From: Gordionus sp. m RMFG-2023
Taxonomy: Eukaryota > Nematomorpha > Gordioida > Chordodea > Parachordodidae
Direction: 5' to 3'
NCBI RefSeq assembly: GCF_954871325.1
Contig: NC_088775.1
Span: 50,507,561 to 50,571,560, forward strand
DNA: 64,000 bases
Below are positions 10,886-23,865 of this stretch, one piece after another. A program made the translations under genes and the position numbers. Positions within the stretch are counted from its first letter, which is position 1; every line of letters begins with the position of its first letter. Under the pieces are notes generated by a model that was given only the letters and a program-made list of their open reading frames with translations, had not been told where the DNA came from and searched no databases.

Positions 10886-11796
10886 CAAAAAAATCAAAAA
10901 CTGTAGATAAATTTATAATAAATTAAAAACATAAAACTAAGTTATTTAACATTTATGAATTATAATGATTATTGCACCAATAATTGCACAAATATATTCA
11001 AATATATCATTGGGTAAGATATATAAGGAAATATTTTTCACACTTACCCGAAATAAATTTAAAAATATAAAATATTTGTATTAATTAAATTTTTATTTTT
11101 GCTTTTTTAAAATATATGTTATTTTGGACATCGTTTATATATTTTTTAACTGGTCATTGGTTTATTTATTTGAATGGGTTAATAAAATATATTATCAATA
11201 GGTAATGACGTATAATTGTAAATAATATTGACATTACTTTTAAACATGTATATATCTCTACTTTTAGATGAATTTATCAGTTATTGAGATTGGCTTAAGT
11301 GGTATTAGTTTTATATTTTGGTTTGTATGTATTAGTTTTGTAACCCAATAAAATATTGAATATTGTTGTCTGTCTTAGATTTTTTTATCAATGAAAGCAT
11401 AACCCCCCCCCCCCTTCCCATCTATCACCTAACATATAAATTGTAATAATAATAAAAGATGATACTATTTATAAAGTAACTTTTGTACTAAGTGAAAAAA
11501 AGTAAAGGTACATTGAATATGACATGTTAGAAACAGTTGTGTCAAACATCGTTCTATAATTTAATTTTATGCTACTACTGTTTATGTTTCTATAGTCATA
11601 TTGTATAGAAATCTTCTAAGTTATATATGCGACTTATACAGTAGCTACAATTGATATTTAAGTATTCTATAGAAAAAGAGCAAGACAGCGGGTATAATAT
11701 ACCTCATATATACTTACGTTTTATCTGAGCATCTTATTTTATATTTGAAAATTCATTTATCTATTCTGTTTTACCCACGTTAAGTGGCAGATTTAG
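10886..11796. other. About 900 bp without a gene, interrupting the R2 array
   Basis: AT-rich, with a C-run at about 11402-11414. The same R2 array resumes at 11797, so this is probably an inserted or retained segment. No termini recognised. Confidence 0.5.
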
Positions 11797-12055
11797 GGAA
11801 GTTAAAATTTTTATAAATACAAAAACTTACATAATAAATACATATAATATTAAATAAGTTTTTTAAGGTTATCTCATAGACAATGTAATTTAAAATTTTT
11901 ATAAATACTATTTTTTTAGATTCCTATACAAAAAAACAAACTTACATAATAAATACATATAATATTAAATAGTTTTTTAAGGTTATCTCATAGGCAATGT
12001 AAGTTAAAATTTTTATAAATACTATTTATTATTTTTTTTAGATTCCTACACAAGA
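11797..12055. repeat. R2 satellite array, continued
   Basis: Two further 114-bp units (AAGGTTATCTCATA at 11865 and 11979), followed by the unit's TTAGATTCCTACACAA end. Confidence 0.85.
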
Positions 12056-12184
12056 TACCATTCAACAAAACCAAACAATGGAACGTTTCATACTACCAAA
12101 ATCTAAAGAGCAAGGCATTATTGCTTCAACATCCTATAGAGTAAATTTTATATTTTTTTAATTTATATTGTATGTTAGCTGATA

Positions 12185-12266
12185 GCCCGTCAAGAATGAC
12201 GAGGAATCAGATTTTTCCTATCTTATAAGATGTGATTCCGAAATATATATATATTAGGTGAGGGGC
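12185..12266. mobile_element. Short MITE with TA duplication (possibly Tc1/mariner-type)
   Basis: GCCCGTCA at the left and TGAGGGGC at the right, flanked by TA on both sides. A near copy of its left part lies in inverse orientation at about 17890-17920 (GTCATTCTTGACGGGTTATT). Confidence 0.45.
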
Positions 12267-12409
12267 TATTCTAATATTTTCCATTATTTTTTATAAATAT
12301 GTTTATGAAGTATGTATTTAGTATTTTTATTTTATGCCCACAATAATAAATATTTTAAACTAAACTTATTTTTATAAAATTGAGTATTTTTAAATTTTAA
12401 TAATAAATC

Positions 12410-15400
12410 AACATAAGGAGAAAGCTAGAAAGAGACAGGCACTTTGTCGTAGCAAGAAAAGGCATGAGCAAAGTCTTATTCCTTCAACATCCAACCATCT
12501 TGAAGATACTGGAAATAAACAATCAAATTGTATTATTGCTTCAACATCCAATCATCTTGAAGATACTGAAAATCAAGAACAAGTTGAACATTACTGTGGG
12601 CCATTAAATATTCTATGCCCATATTGTAATGCATTAAATTTTATTTCTGAAAAACCATCTGATGCAAAATTTAAAAATATTTATTAAAAAAACTTGATAT
12701 TTTAATTCGTCAAATAAATACATATGCTATTAGCTTTCAAACATTGGGTGAGGTTGAGAAGGCCGAAGAAATGAAAGCTCGGTTAGAAAACCGTCCTATA
12801 TTAAAGGTAAATATGATTTTTCGCCGTGATCGTGCGAATGATAGAAGAAGATTTAAAATTCCTACTATTGATGAAGTAGCAATGATTTTTAATAACGATG
12901 ATGGAGAACCACCTTTTGAACGTGATGTTAAAGTTTATCCACGAAATGATGATTCAAATTTAGTTATCTTAAATATTCTTAGCCCAAATTTAGATTCTAT
13001 GGTGTATCCTTTACTATTTCCTTATGGTGATCATGGATGATATACGGATATGAAATTTAATGGGCCATTTAACAAGGGAACAAGATCAAATATAACTATA
13101 TTACAATTTAAAATATCAAAGTTAGCTATTCGTGCTAACATTTTTAATCCTATTCTTTATGCTGGGCGATTATTTCATCAATATGTTGTTGATTCTTTCC
13201 TCCAAGTCGAAGCTAATAATTTGAATTATATAAAATTAAACCAATCAAAATTACGTGTAGAGGAATATTCAGGGCTTATGGATCATATTTCTAAAGCAAA
13301 TGATAATACTAATTTACCTCTAGGAAGAGCCGTTATTTTGCCTTCTTCTTTTCAGGGGTCCGATAGAAACATGCGTGAACGATATCATGATGCTATGGCT
13401 ATCGTTTCTAAGTTTGGTAAGCCTGATTTATTTATAACTTTTACATGCAATCCCAATTGGAGGGAAATTAAAGAAAATCTTTATAAAGGCCAGAACCCTT
13501 CGGATAGACCTAATTTATTAGCTAGAGTTTTTCATTTAAAATTATCTGAATTATTATACGATATTTTTAAAAAAGATTTCTTTGGCAAATGTTCGGCGTA
13601 TGTTTATACCATAGAATTTCAAAAGAGAGGATTACCTCATGCTCATCTGCTCATTATATTAAGCGAAAATAATAAAATTGAAACAACCGAGTGTATAGAT
13701 AATTTTGTTCGAGCTGAAATCCCAGATAAAAATATCGAACCCCGATTATATGATACATGGACCATGTGGTATTTTGAATCCTCACTCACCATGCATGGAA
13801 AATGGTTCGTGTACAAAATAATTTCCGAAAGATTTTCAAAAAGAATCTCAACACAATGCGAATGGATATCCATTTTATCAACGTAGAGATAAGGGTTTTA
13901 TTCATGTCGGAGGTAAGCCAGTTGATAATCGATACGTAATCCCTTATAACAAATATCTATTATTAAAATTTAATGCACACATAAATGTTGAAATATGTAC
14001 ATCAATAAAATCCGTCAAATATATTTTTAAGTACGTTTACAAAGGATACGACTGCGCTAATATAGATCTTAAAACTAATTCGCTTCAATCTCATGATGAA
14101 ATTAGAATGCATATAAATGCCCGATATGTAAGTGCATGTGAAGCCATGTGGAGATTATTAGAAAATCGTATGCATGATCGATCTCACGGTATAAATCGAT
14201 TAGCAATACACTTGCCATTTCATCAACCGGTATATTTTATAGAAGGACAAGAACGTCAGGCATTAGAGAAATCTGCCAGCAGAAATACTACATTAACTGC
14301 CTGGTTTGAATTAAATAAAACTGCCTGGTTTGAATTAAATAAAAATGATGTTAATGCCCGTCAATATTTATATGTCACTATACCATATCATTATACTTTC
14401 AGCGCTAATAAGTGGAAACTTAGACAAAGACAAAACAATATAATATCAAGGATGTATACTGTTGATCCTAAATCCGGCGAGAGATTTTTCCTACGTTTAT
14501 TATTACTTCATGTTGTTGGCGCCACAAGTTTTGAATATTTGAGAACTGTTAATGGAGTTTTATATAATACTTTTAAAGAGGCGGCTTTTAAAAGAAATTT
14601 ATTGGTTGATGACAAGGAATGGGAAGCATTTATGGAAGAAGCGTCAACATTTTTAATGCCCATACAGTTGCGTCAATCGTTTGCCTTTATTTGTATTTTT
14701 TGTGAGCCAGAAAATCCAAATAACCTCTGGGAAAAATTTAAAAAATATATGATAGAAGATTTCGCACATACCCATACAGATTCTATTGCAATTAATATGG
14801 CCTTATCAGATATAGAAAAAGTATTGCACGACCATGGTTTTCGTTGTAGTAATTTCAATTTGCCTGTTCCTACTTTAATAGCTCAGGATGATTTTTATAA
14901 TAATGATCTTGAGGCAGCTGAGGCATTGAAACTAATTACTAAATTAAATTTTTTACAAAAATCAGCCTTTGATTTAATCGTTCAATCTATCGAAAATAAT
15001 GATTTTACTCAGCGTTGTTTTTATATTGATGGTCCAGGTGGATCGGGAAAAACTTTTTTGTATAATACCCTAATGTGCTACATTAGAGGACGCAACAAAA
15101 TAGTTTTACCGTTTGCAACAACAGGCATTGCCGCTATTCTTTTAAAAGGAGGTAGAACAATACATAGTGGATTTAAATTACCTATTCCGATTGTTGATAA
15201 CTCTGTATCTCGCATGAGTCTTCATTCCCCTGATGCTACTGTTATTAAAAGGTCCAAATTAATTATTATCGACGAAGCCACAATGATGACTAAATACGCT
15301 TTACGCTGTATCGATAGATTACTTAAAGATATAATGCAAACACAGTTCCCATTCGGTGGTAAAGTTATATTATTGGGCGGCGATTTTAGGCAAACTTTAC

Positions 15401-16350
15401 CTGTCATTCCAAACAGTTCAAAAGCAGATATTAATGAATCGTGTCTTAAGTCTTCTGATTTATGGGTTTATTTTAAAGTTATCCACCTTAACGAAAATAT
15501 GCGGTTATCTTCTGAAGATGTTGAGTATAATTCCTGGCTTTTGAATGTTGGAGAATCTTTATCAAATGTTTCCAATCCTTTACTTTCTCCAGATTCGATT
15601 GAAATCCCAAATTCATTATTAGAAAATTCATTAATCAATTCAATATATGGAAACTCCATACAAATATCTGATATTAACCTATTTTCAAAAAAAATTATAT
15701 TAACCACTAAAAATAACATAGCCCTAAATTTAAATAAGGAAATTATTCAAAAACTACCAGGAAATTCTAAGATATATTTTAGCGCTGATTCTATACAAAC
15801 AGATAATCCTAAGAATTTACTATTTCCCCATTGAATTTCTTCATTCTCAAACCCCATCAGGAATGCCTCCTCATATTTTAAATCTTGAAGTTGGGACAAT
15901 AATAATGCTTCTTCGTAACATGAATCCCAGCAGATGCTTATGATGGGACACGACTTCTTATCAAAAATTTACATGATAATTTCATAGATTCTGATATTAT
16001 CAGGGACGCATAATGGCCATCGCGTTTTTATTCCTCGAATTGATCTTTCCCCGAGTGATTCCCGGTTGCCTTTCATATTAAAAAGACGCCAATTTCCTAT
16101 AATTCCTGCTTTTGTTATCACTATAAACAAAAGTCAAGGTCAAACATTCGACAATGTCGGCCTCTTTCTTCCTGAACCTGTGTTTTCCCATGGTCAGCTC
16201 TATGTCGCTCTAACAAGTTGCAGATTAAAAAAAAATATGAAAATAAAAATATTACCTACAAAAAACCAGGGCACACTTTTGAATGATGATAGAGTATTTA
16301 CTCTTAATGTCGTATATCAGGACTTATTAAATTCTGTAGCTTCAAGTTAA
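12410..16350 (+). pseudogene. Helitron Rep/helicase, broken
   Basis: Order as in the family. There is an N-terminal zinc-binding segment (LCPYCNALNF, about 12620) and the Helitron_like_N region (VYPLLFPYGDHG, about 13000). The Rep domain has TFTCNPNW (about 13440), the HUH motif GLPHAHLLI (about 13630) and tyrosine region YIFKYVYKGYD (about 14020-14050). The Pif1-type SF1 helicase has GPGGSGKT (15034-15057), IIDEA (about 15265-15280), GGDFRQTLPV (about 15380) and terminal motifs TINKSQGQT and VALTSC (16110-16220). The frame is broken by a stop near 13038, a shift between about 13790 and 13880, and a stop plus shifts at 15832-16060. A 24-bp tandem duplication at about 14296-14345 repeats TAWFELNK. 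It would nick, unwind and strand-transfer the element; this copy is dead. Confidence 0.9.
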
Positions 16351-16353
16351 TTC

Positions 16354-17392
16354 ATCAAAAACGACACCACATCGAGCAAAAACATCATAGACACGATACC
16401 AACATCATCATCAGTAAATTTTATTTTATACTTCCAATTTACACGTTTTATTTCCAGTTATTTACGGCAAGTTACGAGCAAGGAAATTACAAAAAAAAAC
16501 GACACCACATCGACCAAAAACATCATAGACACGATACCATCATCATCATCAGTAAATTTTATTTTATACTTCCAATTTACACGTCTTATTTCCAGTTATT
16601 TACGGCAAGTTACGAGCAAGGAAATTACAAAAAAAAACGACACCACATCGACCAAAAACATCATAGACACGATACCATCATCATCATCAGTAAATTTTAT
16701 TTTATACTTCCAATTTACACGTTTTATTTCCAGTTATTTACGGCAAGTTACGAGCAAGGAAATTACAAAAAAAAACGACACCACATCGACCAAAAACATC
16801 ATAGACACGATACCATCATAATCATCAGTAAATTTTATCTTATACTTCCAATTTACACGTTTTATTTCCAGTTATTTACGGCAAGTTACGAGCAAGGAAA
16901 TTACATCAAAAAAACGACACTACATCGACCAAAAACATCATAGACACGATACCATCATCATCATCAGTAAATTTTATTTTATACTTCCAATTTACACGTT
17001 TTATTTCCAGTTATTTACGGCAAGTTACGAGCAAAAATTACAAAAAAAAACGACACCACATCGACCAAAAACATCATAGACACGATACCATCATCATCAT
17101 CAGTAAATTTTATCTTATACTTCCAATTTACACGTTTTATTTCCAGTTATTTACGGCAAGTTACGAGCAAGGAAATTACATCAAAAAAACGACACTACAT
17201 CGACCAAAAACATCATAGACACGATACCATCATCATCATCAGTAAATTTTATTTTATACTTCCAATTTACACGTTTTATTTCCAGTTATTTACGGCAAGT
17301 TACGAGCAAGGAAATTACATCAAAAAAACGACACTACATCGACCAAAAACATCATAGACACGATACCATCATCATCATCAATAAATTTTACT
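16354..17392 (+). repeat. R1 satellite array, about 139-bp unit
   Basis: ACGACACCACATCGA recurs at 16361, 16499, 16637, 16775, 16914, 17050, 17189 and 17328, giving seven full units and a partial one. Units differ by a few bases, mostly in an A-run and a CAT microsatellite. Tandem ends of this kind are known in Helitrons. Confidence 0.9.
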
Positions 17393-18848
17393 ACATTATA
17401 TTTTTTTATATGGTTACAAATGTATATGTGTTGGAACCCCATAATCGTTAAGTCTTAAGGTATACACAATTATTATATTTTCTTATAATTCATATCTTTG
17501 TCTCTTTTTTTCTATTCCTTCCTTCTTTTATTCATTCTTTTTTTCATTTCTTTGCTCCCCTAAAATCCATCTCCTACCTTCACGCGGTGGGGAGTGAACA
17601 GAAATGCTGACTAACAGGAGCTCTGGTGGATAATGTAGTATTTGGAGTTCCAATAAGAGACATTGTTTCCATGTAATAAATCTTAATTATTGGGTAAAAT
17701 TTTCTTTTATCTTTTAAATGTGAGCAAGGTGTATATTTGTGTCCTTTATTGACAATAAAGAAAATGTCTCAAGCACCGGGATGTCTCGACTATATTTAAG
17801 AACCTGGGAGCCCTAATATCTCTCATCCTTTCATAGATTGAGTTTTTAAAGATATAAAAATAGTTATAAAGGAGAAAATTCTAATTCCCCGTCATTCTTG
17901 ACGGGTTATTAGCTAGTATTATTATAAACTCATAAAAAAAAACTTACTAAACAATATATAAAATGGTGAAAAAAAAATATTTTTTTTAAATAAAAACATT
18001 TATTTTAAGGGCTGCGAGAGATAAAAACAGCCTCAATGATCTAAGATGTGATTAAGATACGCATAAGTTGATAATATTTAGTAAAATATTAGGTTGTTGA
18101 TTAACCAAAATATTAGTATGGCTTTCGTCATTAGAAAATTCATACCGCAATTGACTCAATTAGAGATCGGATTTTTATTTTGGATCATTAATAAGATTTA
18201 AGAATAATTATGCATTAGTTTTCTAATTATAACAGAAAAACGAGCGAAAAATATGGAAATACTATTTTAATTATTTTAATGAAGTTTTAGATATAAGAAA
18301 ATACCGAGCTTTTAGATAAAAGATCCATGCAGAATGAAGAAGACAAAATCTTTTGGGTAAAAATTTAGAACTAAGATTTTTTAGAATCAAGATATTCAAG
18401 ATAATTTTAGATTTAAATTCAGCTTTAGACATGGTTGACAAAGGATGTTGATTGATAGCTAAAGGACGACTACCTGTAGATAGTTCAAGAAGATATGGGT
18501 CTAGGCTTCATTGAGGGTAAAGGGGTGGTAGAATTTGATATAAAATTTATTAAGCATATTTTATTATTTTAAGATTTAATTTAGAGAAAAAAGTGAGCAA
18601 ATATTTCGAAGTTAAGAAATTTAATAAATTATGTAAGGAAGAATTAGATCGTAGGCGATAAGCTTATACATTAAGACGAAGTGGACATATGATATATTTT
18701 ATTGCTATATTGAACTGTGTATTATAAATTTGAGAATAAATGTAAGAAAAAGTGATAAAATATTTCAGAAGTTATAAAGGGTTAAATAGATTATTTTAGG
18801 TAGAAGTAGATTAGATGCGATTACCCGAGACCTTAAGACAAAGATTAA
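17393..18848. other. No recognised gene
   Basis: Pyrimidine-rich patch at 17500-17580, a GC-richer stretch at 17575-17640, then purine-rich AT sequence. From about 18560 a diverged tandem duplication of about 200 bp is visible (GTGAGCAAATATTTCGAAGT versus GTGATAAAATATTTCAGAAG). The segment continues beyond the Harbinger at 22017, so that element landed inside it. Confidence 0.45.
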
Positions 18849-19184
18849 CCCTGAATTCATAGTGGCGCGATTGCGATTGCGATTTAGACGCGATAAATAC
18901 AAAATACAGTAAATATGATATCTCATTCATAGTTACCGATCGCGTGATTTGATACGCGAAAGCAAATCGCCGCGATTTTTTCAAAATACAAATCATTTTG
19001 TGTTTATCGCGAAGATTTTGAAATATTGCTTCGTTAAATACACATTTTGGTGAATTTATCTTAAAATTTAAGATTTAGCGCTATTTTTAGATTATTTGAA
19101 ATGAATTCAATGGTTACATTTTTTGATGATGTAAAATCAAAGAATCATCAAGTTAAAATTATGATTTCAATTAAAAAAAATTTT

Positions 19185-20081
19185 TTAGAAAATAGATAAA
19201 ACAGCTTTTATAGTATCAGTTAAAGAATATGATTGTTTGTATAATAAACATAATTTATATAAAAATATTATATACAAGAATAATATTTGGGAATTATTAG
19301 CCCACCAGTATAATATTCCCAGTAATAATTTTGCATATATATTATATTTATAAACCTTTTTAGGTTCATCTTTCAAAGCTCTTTGGAAAAATCTAAGAGA
19401 TTGTTTCTTAAAAGAGAGGAACCTTCACAAACTTAAAAGTGGGTCAGAGGCTGGCCATCATATTTCATGGCCATTCTACCAGGATATGCAATTCTTGGTA
19501 GATACTGTAACACCAAGGTTACAGCAGTCCTCTTTAGATAAAGTGGACTCTACTCCTACAAACGTCAATGAGATATTAAATGAAATATCAAGGGTTATAT
19601 GAATGTAAAATATAGAATTTTAATTGATAATGTATTTATTATTTAGGTGATCTCATTGATAATGAAAATATAATAGATGATAAACTTATTCCCAAACCTC
19701 CTATAGAACTAAACCTTAATGATTCTGGTAAATAATAATATCTAAAAATAAATATTATTTATATTGAAGAATCTATCTCCTATGTTCTATCACCTCGTTC
19801 ATATTATAATTGTCATAAGAGAAAGAAAAATGATTTAGGTAATTTTATTATTTGATTTATTGAAAATTTTTAAATAGATGACTTTAAGAAACTAATAAAA
19901 TTAGAAGAAGAAAAAACATTAATAACCATGGAAATGCTTAAAAATAAACCAACTACATATGGAATATGTCTTATGTTGAAAGAAAAATTAGATGATTGTA
20001 CAAATAAGGGAAAAAAGGATTTAACAACTATAATATTTGATGCTACAAAAGATTTTAAATGTATAAAAGATTTGAATTGAT
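19185..20081 (+). pseudogene. MADF-domain DNA-binding partner of the Harbinger element
   Basis: The first recognisable exon begins behind the acceptor at about 19187 and reads DKTAFIVSVKEYDCLYNKHN then NNIWELLAHQY, the first half of a MADF (Myb-related) domain. The next exon, from 19364, gives ALWKNLRDCFLKER, then SWPFYQDMQFLVD, completing the domain. Short acidic exons follow (near 19650 and 19877), the last ending in IKDLN and a stop at 20079-20081. MADF proteins of Harbinger elements bind the termini and help bring the transposase to the nucleus. The initiating exon is not certain (a short MISIK start at about 19159 runs into a stop if unspliced), so it may be broken or simply spliced. Confidence 0.7.
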
Positions 20082-20359
20082 AAAAATTATTTTGTATATA
20101 TTTATGTTATATGAAATAGATATTTTTATTTAATTGTATTATTTGAAATAGATATTTTTATGTATTTGTATTATTTGAAATAGATATTTTTATGTATTTG
20201 TTTATTTGAAATATATATTTTATTTAAAATAAATTACACAATTAGCCTTCTTAGTAATATATTTCTACACATATAATTTATAATGAATTTAGACTTTTTT
20301 AAAACTAAATTTATTTTTATTAAAATATATGAAAAATACAAGATAAAATATAATTTAAT

Positions 20360-21912
20360 TTATAAAAAAAAAATTGTATATAATATATATTTATAATATA
20401 GGATTTTGATATAAATATAAGCATAATAAATTTCTATTATATTTTGAAATATTTGATGAAGATTTAATTGATTGTTGATTAATAAATTATTTAAAGGGGT
20501 TGATTTTTTTTGAGGGTTAAAAGGAATATATTTTTCCTTATCAATAATAAAGTTATTGAGTAAGGTACATGTTTTAATTATATCTTCTGTTAGCTCTAAT
20601 TTCGTATCCATTGGTCGATCAAAGATCATCCATTTAGCTCTTAGAATACCAAATGTGCATTCCACCTGTATTCTAGCCCATTCTATAATTATAGGCCTCC
20701 TGTTGGGGTGTAAGTTTACCTTAAGATAATATTGAAAACAAATTTTATTTTATATAAAAAATTAATAATTCATGATTATTAAGAAACTGGCCATTTCAAT
20801 TAAGTTAATATTAGCCAAAATAATTGCTTTTATATATTATATAAATAATTCAATATATACCCTTGTAAGGTTTTAAATATAAGACTTCAACGGATAAGCA
20901 TCATCACCCACAAAATAATGTGGGAAAATAAGGCTGGAATTGGGCAATTTTTTTGCAGGAGGCAATTTAATCTCTCCACTTTCTATCATTTTATATATTT
21001 TGGAGTTAGCAAAAACTCCTCCATCAGATTCACTGCCAAAACTGCCAACATCAACAGTTATAAATTTTCCATTAGCATCTACAATTCCTTGTTTTTATAA
21101 TATTTAAATAATATATTTTTTTAAAAAAATTATATTTTTGTAATTATCAAGTTTTCATTGCAATCTTTAATTAATGCAGAAATATTTAATTAGCATAAAT
21201 AAAAAACAAATTCACAAACCTTGTAAAACAACAGAGAAAAAATGTTTGTAATTGTAAAATCCACTGCCAGAATGAGGTGGTTTCCTTATTCTGCAGTGTT
21301 TACCATCAATACTACCTATACAATTATGTAGATTCCACTTTAATTCAAAGTCCTTTTAAAAAATAATTAACATAAATATAATATTAACTATATTTACCTT
21401 CGCTATTCTCTCAAAATCAGAGAGAGTAAGTGGTGGCATATGTTGGCTTACCAAAGCTTGCCATATTGCTTTGGTAGTTCTCTTAATAATTTGTTGGATG
21501 GTAGATATACCCCTTTTGAAAGAATAAGCTAGGGTAGGATACCTACATCCTGTTGCTAAATACCTAAATAAAAAATATATTTAAATAATTAATTGCTTTA
21601 CCTTAGACAAATCATTCTTCAACAGTTATAGGATCCTTTATAAAATTTGATGATGTTGTAGGCAATATAGGTTTTATATGCCTAATTATATAATAAAAGG
21701 TTTCCTAAATTAAAATGAATTATAGATAAAATAGAATAAAATTACTTTTGTCATCCTCATATAGTTGTAAAATTTAGGATCATCTTTTAAGAGTTTAGGA
21801 AAGAGGATGTAAAATTCGCCTTCTTTTCTTTTATTAATATTAAGCGTGTTTAATCTTCTCCTCTTCAACATCATTTTGTATAAAAATAATAATTTGAGGA
21901 GGGATACCATTT
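20360..21912 (-). pseudogene. PIF/Harbinger transposase, minus strand, multi-exon
   Basis: The minus-strand start MVSLLKLLFLYKMMLKRRR at 21910 is followed by GEFYILFPKLLKDDPKFYNYMRM, matching the N-terminal plan of the first Harbinger transposase. Later segments include a region near 21500 (LLRELPKQYGKLW) and one near 21290 with CIGSIDGKHC-like sequence, the first catalytic D. Near 20700-20560 comes PNRRPIIIEWARIQVECTFG (glutamate helix), then ILRAKWMIFDRPMDTKLE. The final frame ends at 20360. Introns of about 50-60 nt seem to separate the pieces. Whether it is intact cannot be decided by eye; the C-terminal tail is low-complexity. Confidence 0.7.
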
Positions 21913-22016
21913 TGAATTAATAACGCTTTGCACTGCTCTATAATGAAAATCGCTGCGATCGATCCAGCTGATCGGTCGCTGCGATATCGCAATCGCTCTT
22001 CACTATTAATTCAGGG

Positions 22017-23275
22017 TAAATGAGAATAAAGAGATCTAAGACAAAGTCGATACCTTGGCAAGTGCAAACTGTCGTAGATGTCACGGAAATCTAAAAGATC
22101 GATATACAAGAATTAGATGAAAATAGCTAATCAATTACAAAAGAACGTTGGAAACGAGAGACTAGATAGAACAGATGTTCGAGACTTTCATGCTGCAATC
22201 GTTAATCGCTTACAAATATCGCCAATTGTTTACTGAAACTTTAGCCTAAGATATGGAACTTGATGATCATCGGGACAAGAATTCGTGTTTATCAGATAAT
22301 ATGCTAATCATTAGTTACTAGAAACCGCTAGAAAGAAGCAAAGACTACGAAAATTTCCCTGAAGAATTGAAGACGGACTATAATTGAAAAGAGACTAGAA
22401 TTCATATATTCGTTTACAAGTAATCGTAATCCATTACCCGTTATAGTCAATTACCGCGATAAAGAGTTATTAGTTACAAGAGAACGTTAGAAACAAGCAA
22501 AGACTAGAATAAGTTATCAAGAGAGGATTTAAAATGAGGTTTAGAAGAAAAAAAATTGTAAGAGAGAATAGCATCAATCAATAATTGGTAACTAGTCATC
22601 GTGAATCGTTGAAAGCATGCGTTAATCGAGTTCGTATTTCCTATAAAAGAGCTAATCGTTTACCAGGGGTTGATGAGGAACAAAAGATATAATTCAAGAA
22701 TTTCAAGCAGTAATTGGATACGAATGGCCGTTAGGAACTAAGAATACTAGACAAGGAACAGCCATCGTTAGAAATTAGAAGACATTAAAGATAGCAGAAT
22801 AGATTTAGTGGAGATATAAAAACAGTAAAGTCGAAATTGAATAAAGTTGGTCATTGACTTAATGCTGGGTCTGACTTAAGTGAAAGGGTGTTATAATAAT
22901 CTGTTACAAAAGGATCTATTATTCAAATTGTGATAAAATTCATACAAAAACAATGTTTTATTAAAATTGTTACTTTATTATTTAAGTCTTAGATAGACTA
23001 TACAAATGAGAGGAAAACGCGTGATAATTGTAGATTTTTCATACTTTAAGAGTTTAACAATTGGAGTTGTCCATTTTTTTATTTTTCGCATATAATTTTC
23101 TTAATTTTGAATCATTTTCTTTTTAATTTTTCTTTTAAAATTTCATTTTTTAATTTTAATTTTATTATGTTTTCACCATATAATTATAATTATATTATTT
23201 AAAATTATGCAATAAAGTTATGGTTATATTATTTTTCTTTAAGGGACCTCTCATTTATTACAATTATAATTTTTA
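22017..23275. other. No gene; degenerate repeat block then AT-rich spacer
   Basis: At 22060-22850 three or four diverged units share GTTAGAAAC-AAGCAAAGACTAGA and AATCGTTAATCG-like motifs. The sequence is less AT-rich than its surroundings and has no long open frame. It continues the host segment seen at 18000-18848. Confidence 0.45.
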
Positions 23276-23283
23276 TATATAAT

Positions 23284-23521
23284 TATATTAAAAGATTTAA
23301 ATTATTTATTATGATATAAAAATATTTAAACTATTTATTATGAGAAAAAAAGAAATAGAACTATTAATGTTTATTCCTTTATTATTGAACATTTCTAACA
23401 ATTTAATTTTTATAAGTTATTTATATCATAAGATAATGAATCTCACTTCAATTAATAGAGTATATATCAAAAATTATTACCTGAGTTGCAGTTTACCTAG
23501 GCATTTGCAGTTTAATCAAAC
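23284..23521 (+). repeat. Direct repeat A, left copy
   Basis: About 240 bp (AATGAATCTCACTTCAATTA, then TTGCAGTTTACCTAGGCATT) recurring in the same orientation at 29011-29241. The two copies bracket the palindrome at 23539-28880. Confidence 0.75.
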
Positions 23522-23538
23522 ACCAAATAATAATATAA

Positions 23539-23865
23539 CGTTTCTGGTCAATTCAGCGAAACTTTTATCGCAAAACCTTTTTTCGATAAAATCTTTTATC
23601 GTGAATTGACGTTTATCGCGAAATATTTTTATAGCTAAGTTAAACCAATATGGCGAATTTTTTCCGTGAAACATTTATAGCGAAGACAATTTCGCATAGC
23701 CATTATAGCAAATTTACTGATAAAACTAACTGCCTATTTAATATTTATTATAGAGAATGCATTTTAGCGAAACTTTTTACGCGAACCCATTACAGCGAAT
23801 TTTTTACAACGAATATGTTTGCGCCAAGTCATAATAGCGAGCGCATTACCGCGAAACAATAAATA
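23539..23865 (-). repeat. TCGC 14-bp minisatellite, copy 1
   Basis: Degenerate units of TTATAGCGAATT type, starting with the inverse of the TTGACATG-side end. Counterpart of the arrays at 28676 and 31653. Confidence 0.75.

Larger units (their letters stand above)
9966..17392 (+). mobile_element. Decayed Helitron with satellite arrays
   Basis: A rolling-circle transposon defined by a Rep/helicase gene (12410-16350), one 139-bp R1 unit on its left (9966-10100), R2 arrays of 114 bp (10143-10885 and 11797-12055) and an R1 array on its right (16354-17392). The left edge abuts the Harbinger terminus. A 5' TC end and a 3' CTRR end with hairpin could not be fixed, because the R1 units make several positions equivalent. 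Confidence 0.7.
18849..22016. mobile_element. PIF/Harbinger element with TIRs and TAA duplications
   Basis: Termini CCCTGAATTCATAGTGGCGC (left) and the inverse of CCCTGAATTAATAGTGAAGA (right) continue into GCGATTGCGAT on both sides. TAA flanks both ends (18846-18848 and 22017-22019), as Harbinger target duplications do. The 3168-bp interior holds a MADF gene on the plus strand and a transposase on the minus strand, convergent. The clean ends suggest it is younger than the Harbinger at 4.8-9.97 kb. Confidence 0.9.

Noticed and set aside
11400-11416. C-run (also near 3821, 35391; G-runs near 49678, 52384)
   Set aside because: Homopolymers at element edges, likely part of hAT subterminal sequence or assembly-prone; no independent meaning.
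16354-17392. CRISPR-like regular repeats
   Set aside because: Units are adjacent without unique spacers; it is a satellite in a eukaryotic transposon.
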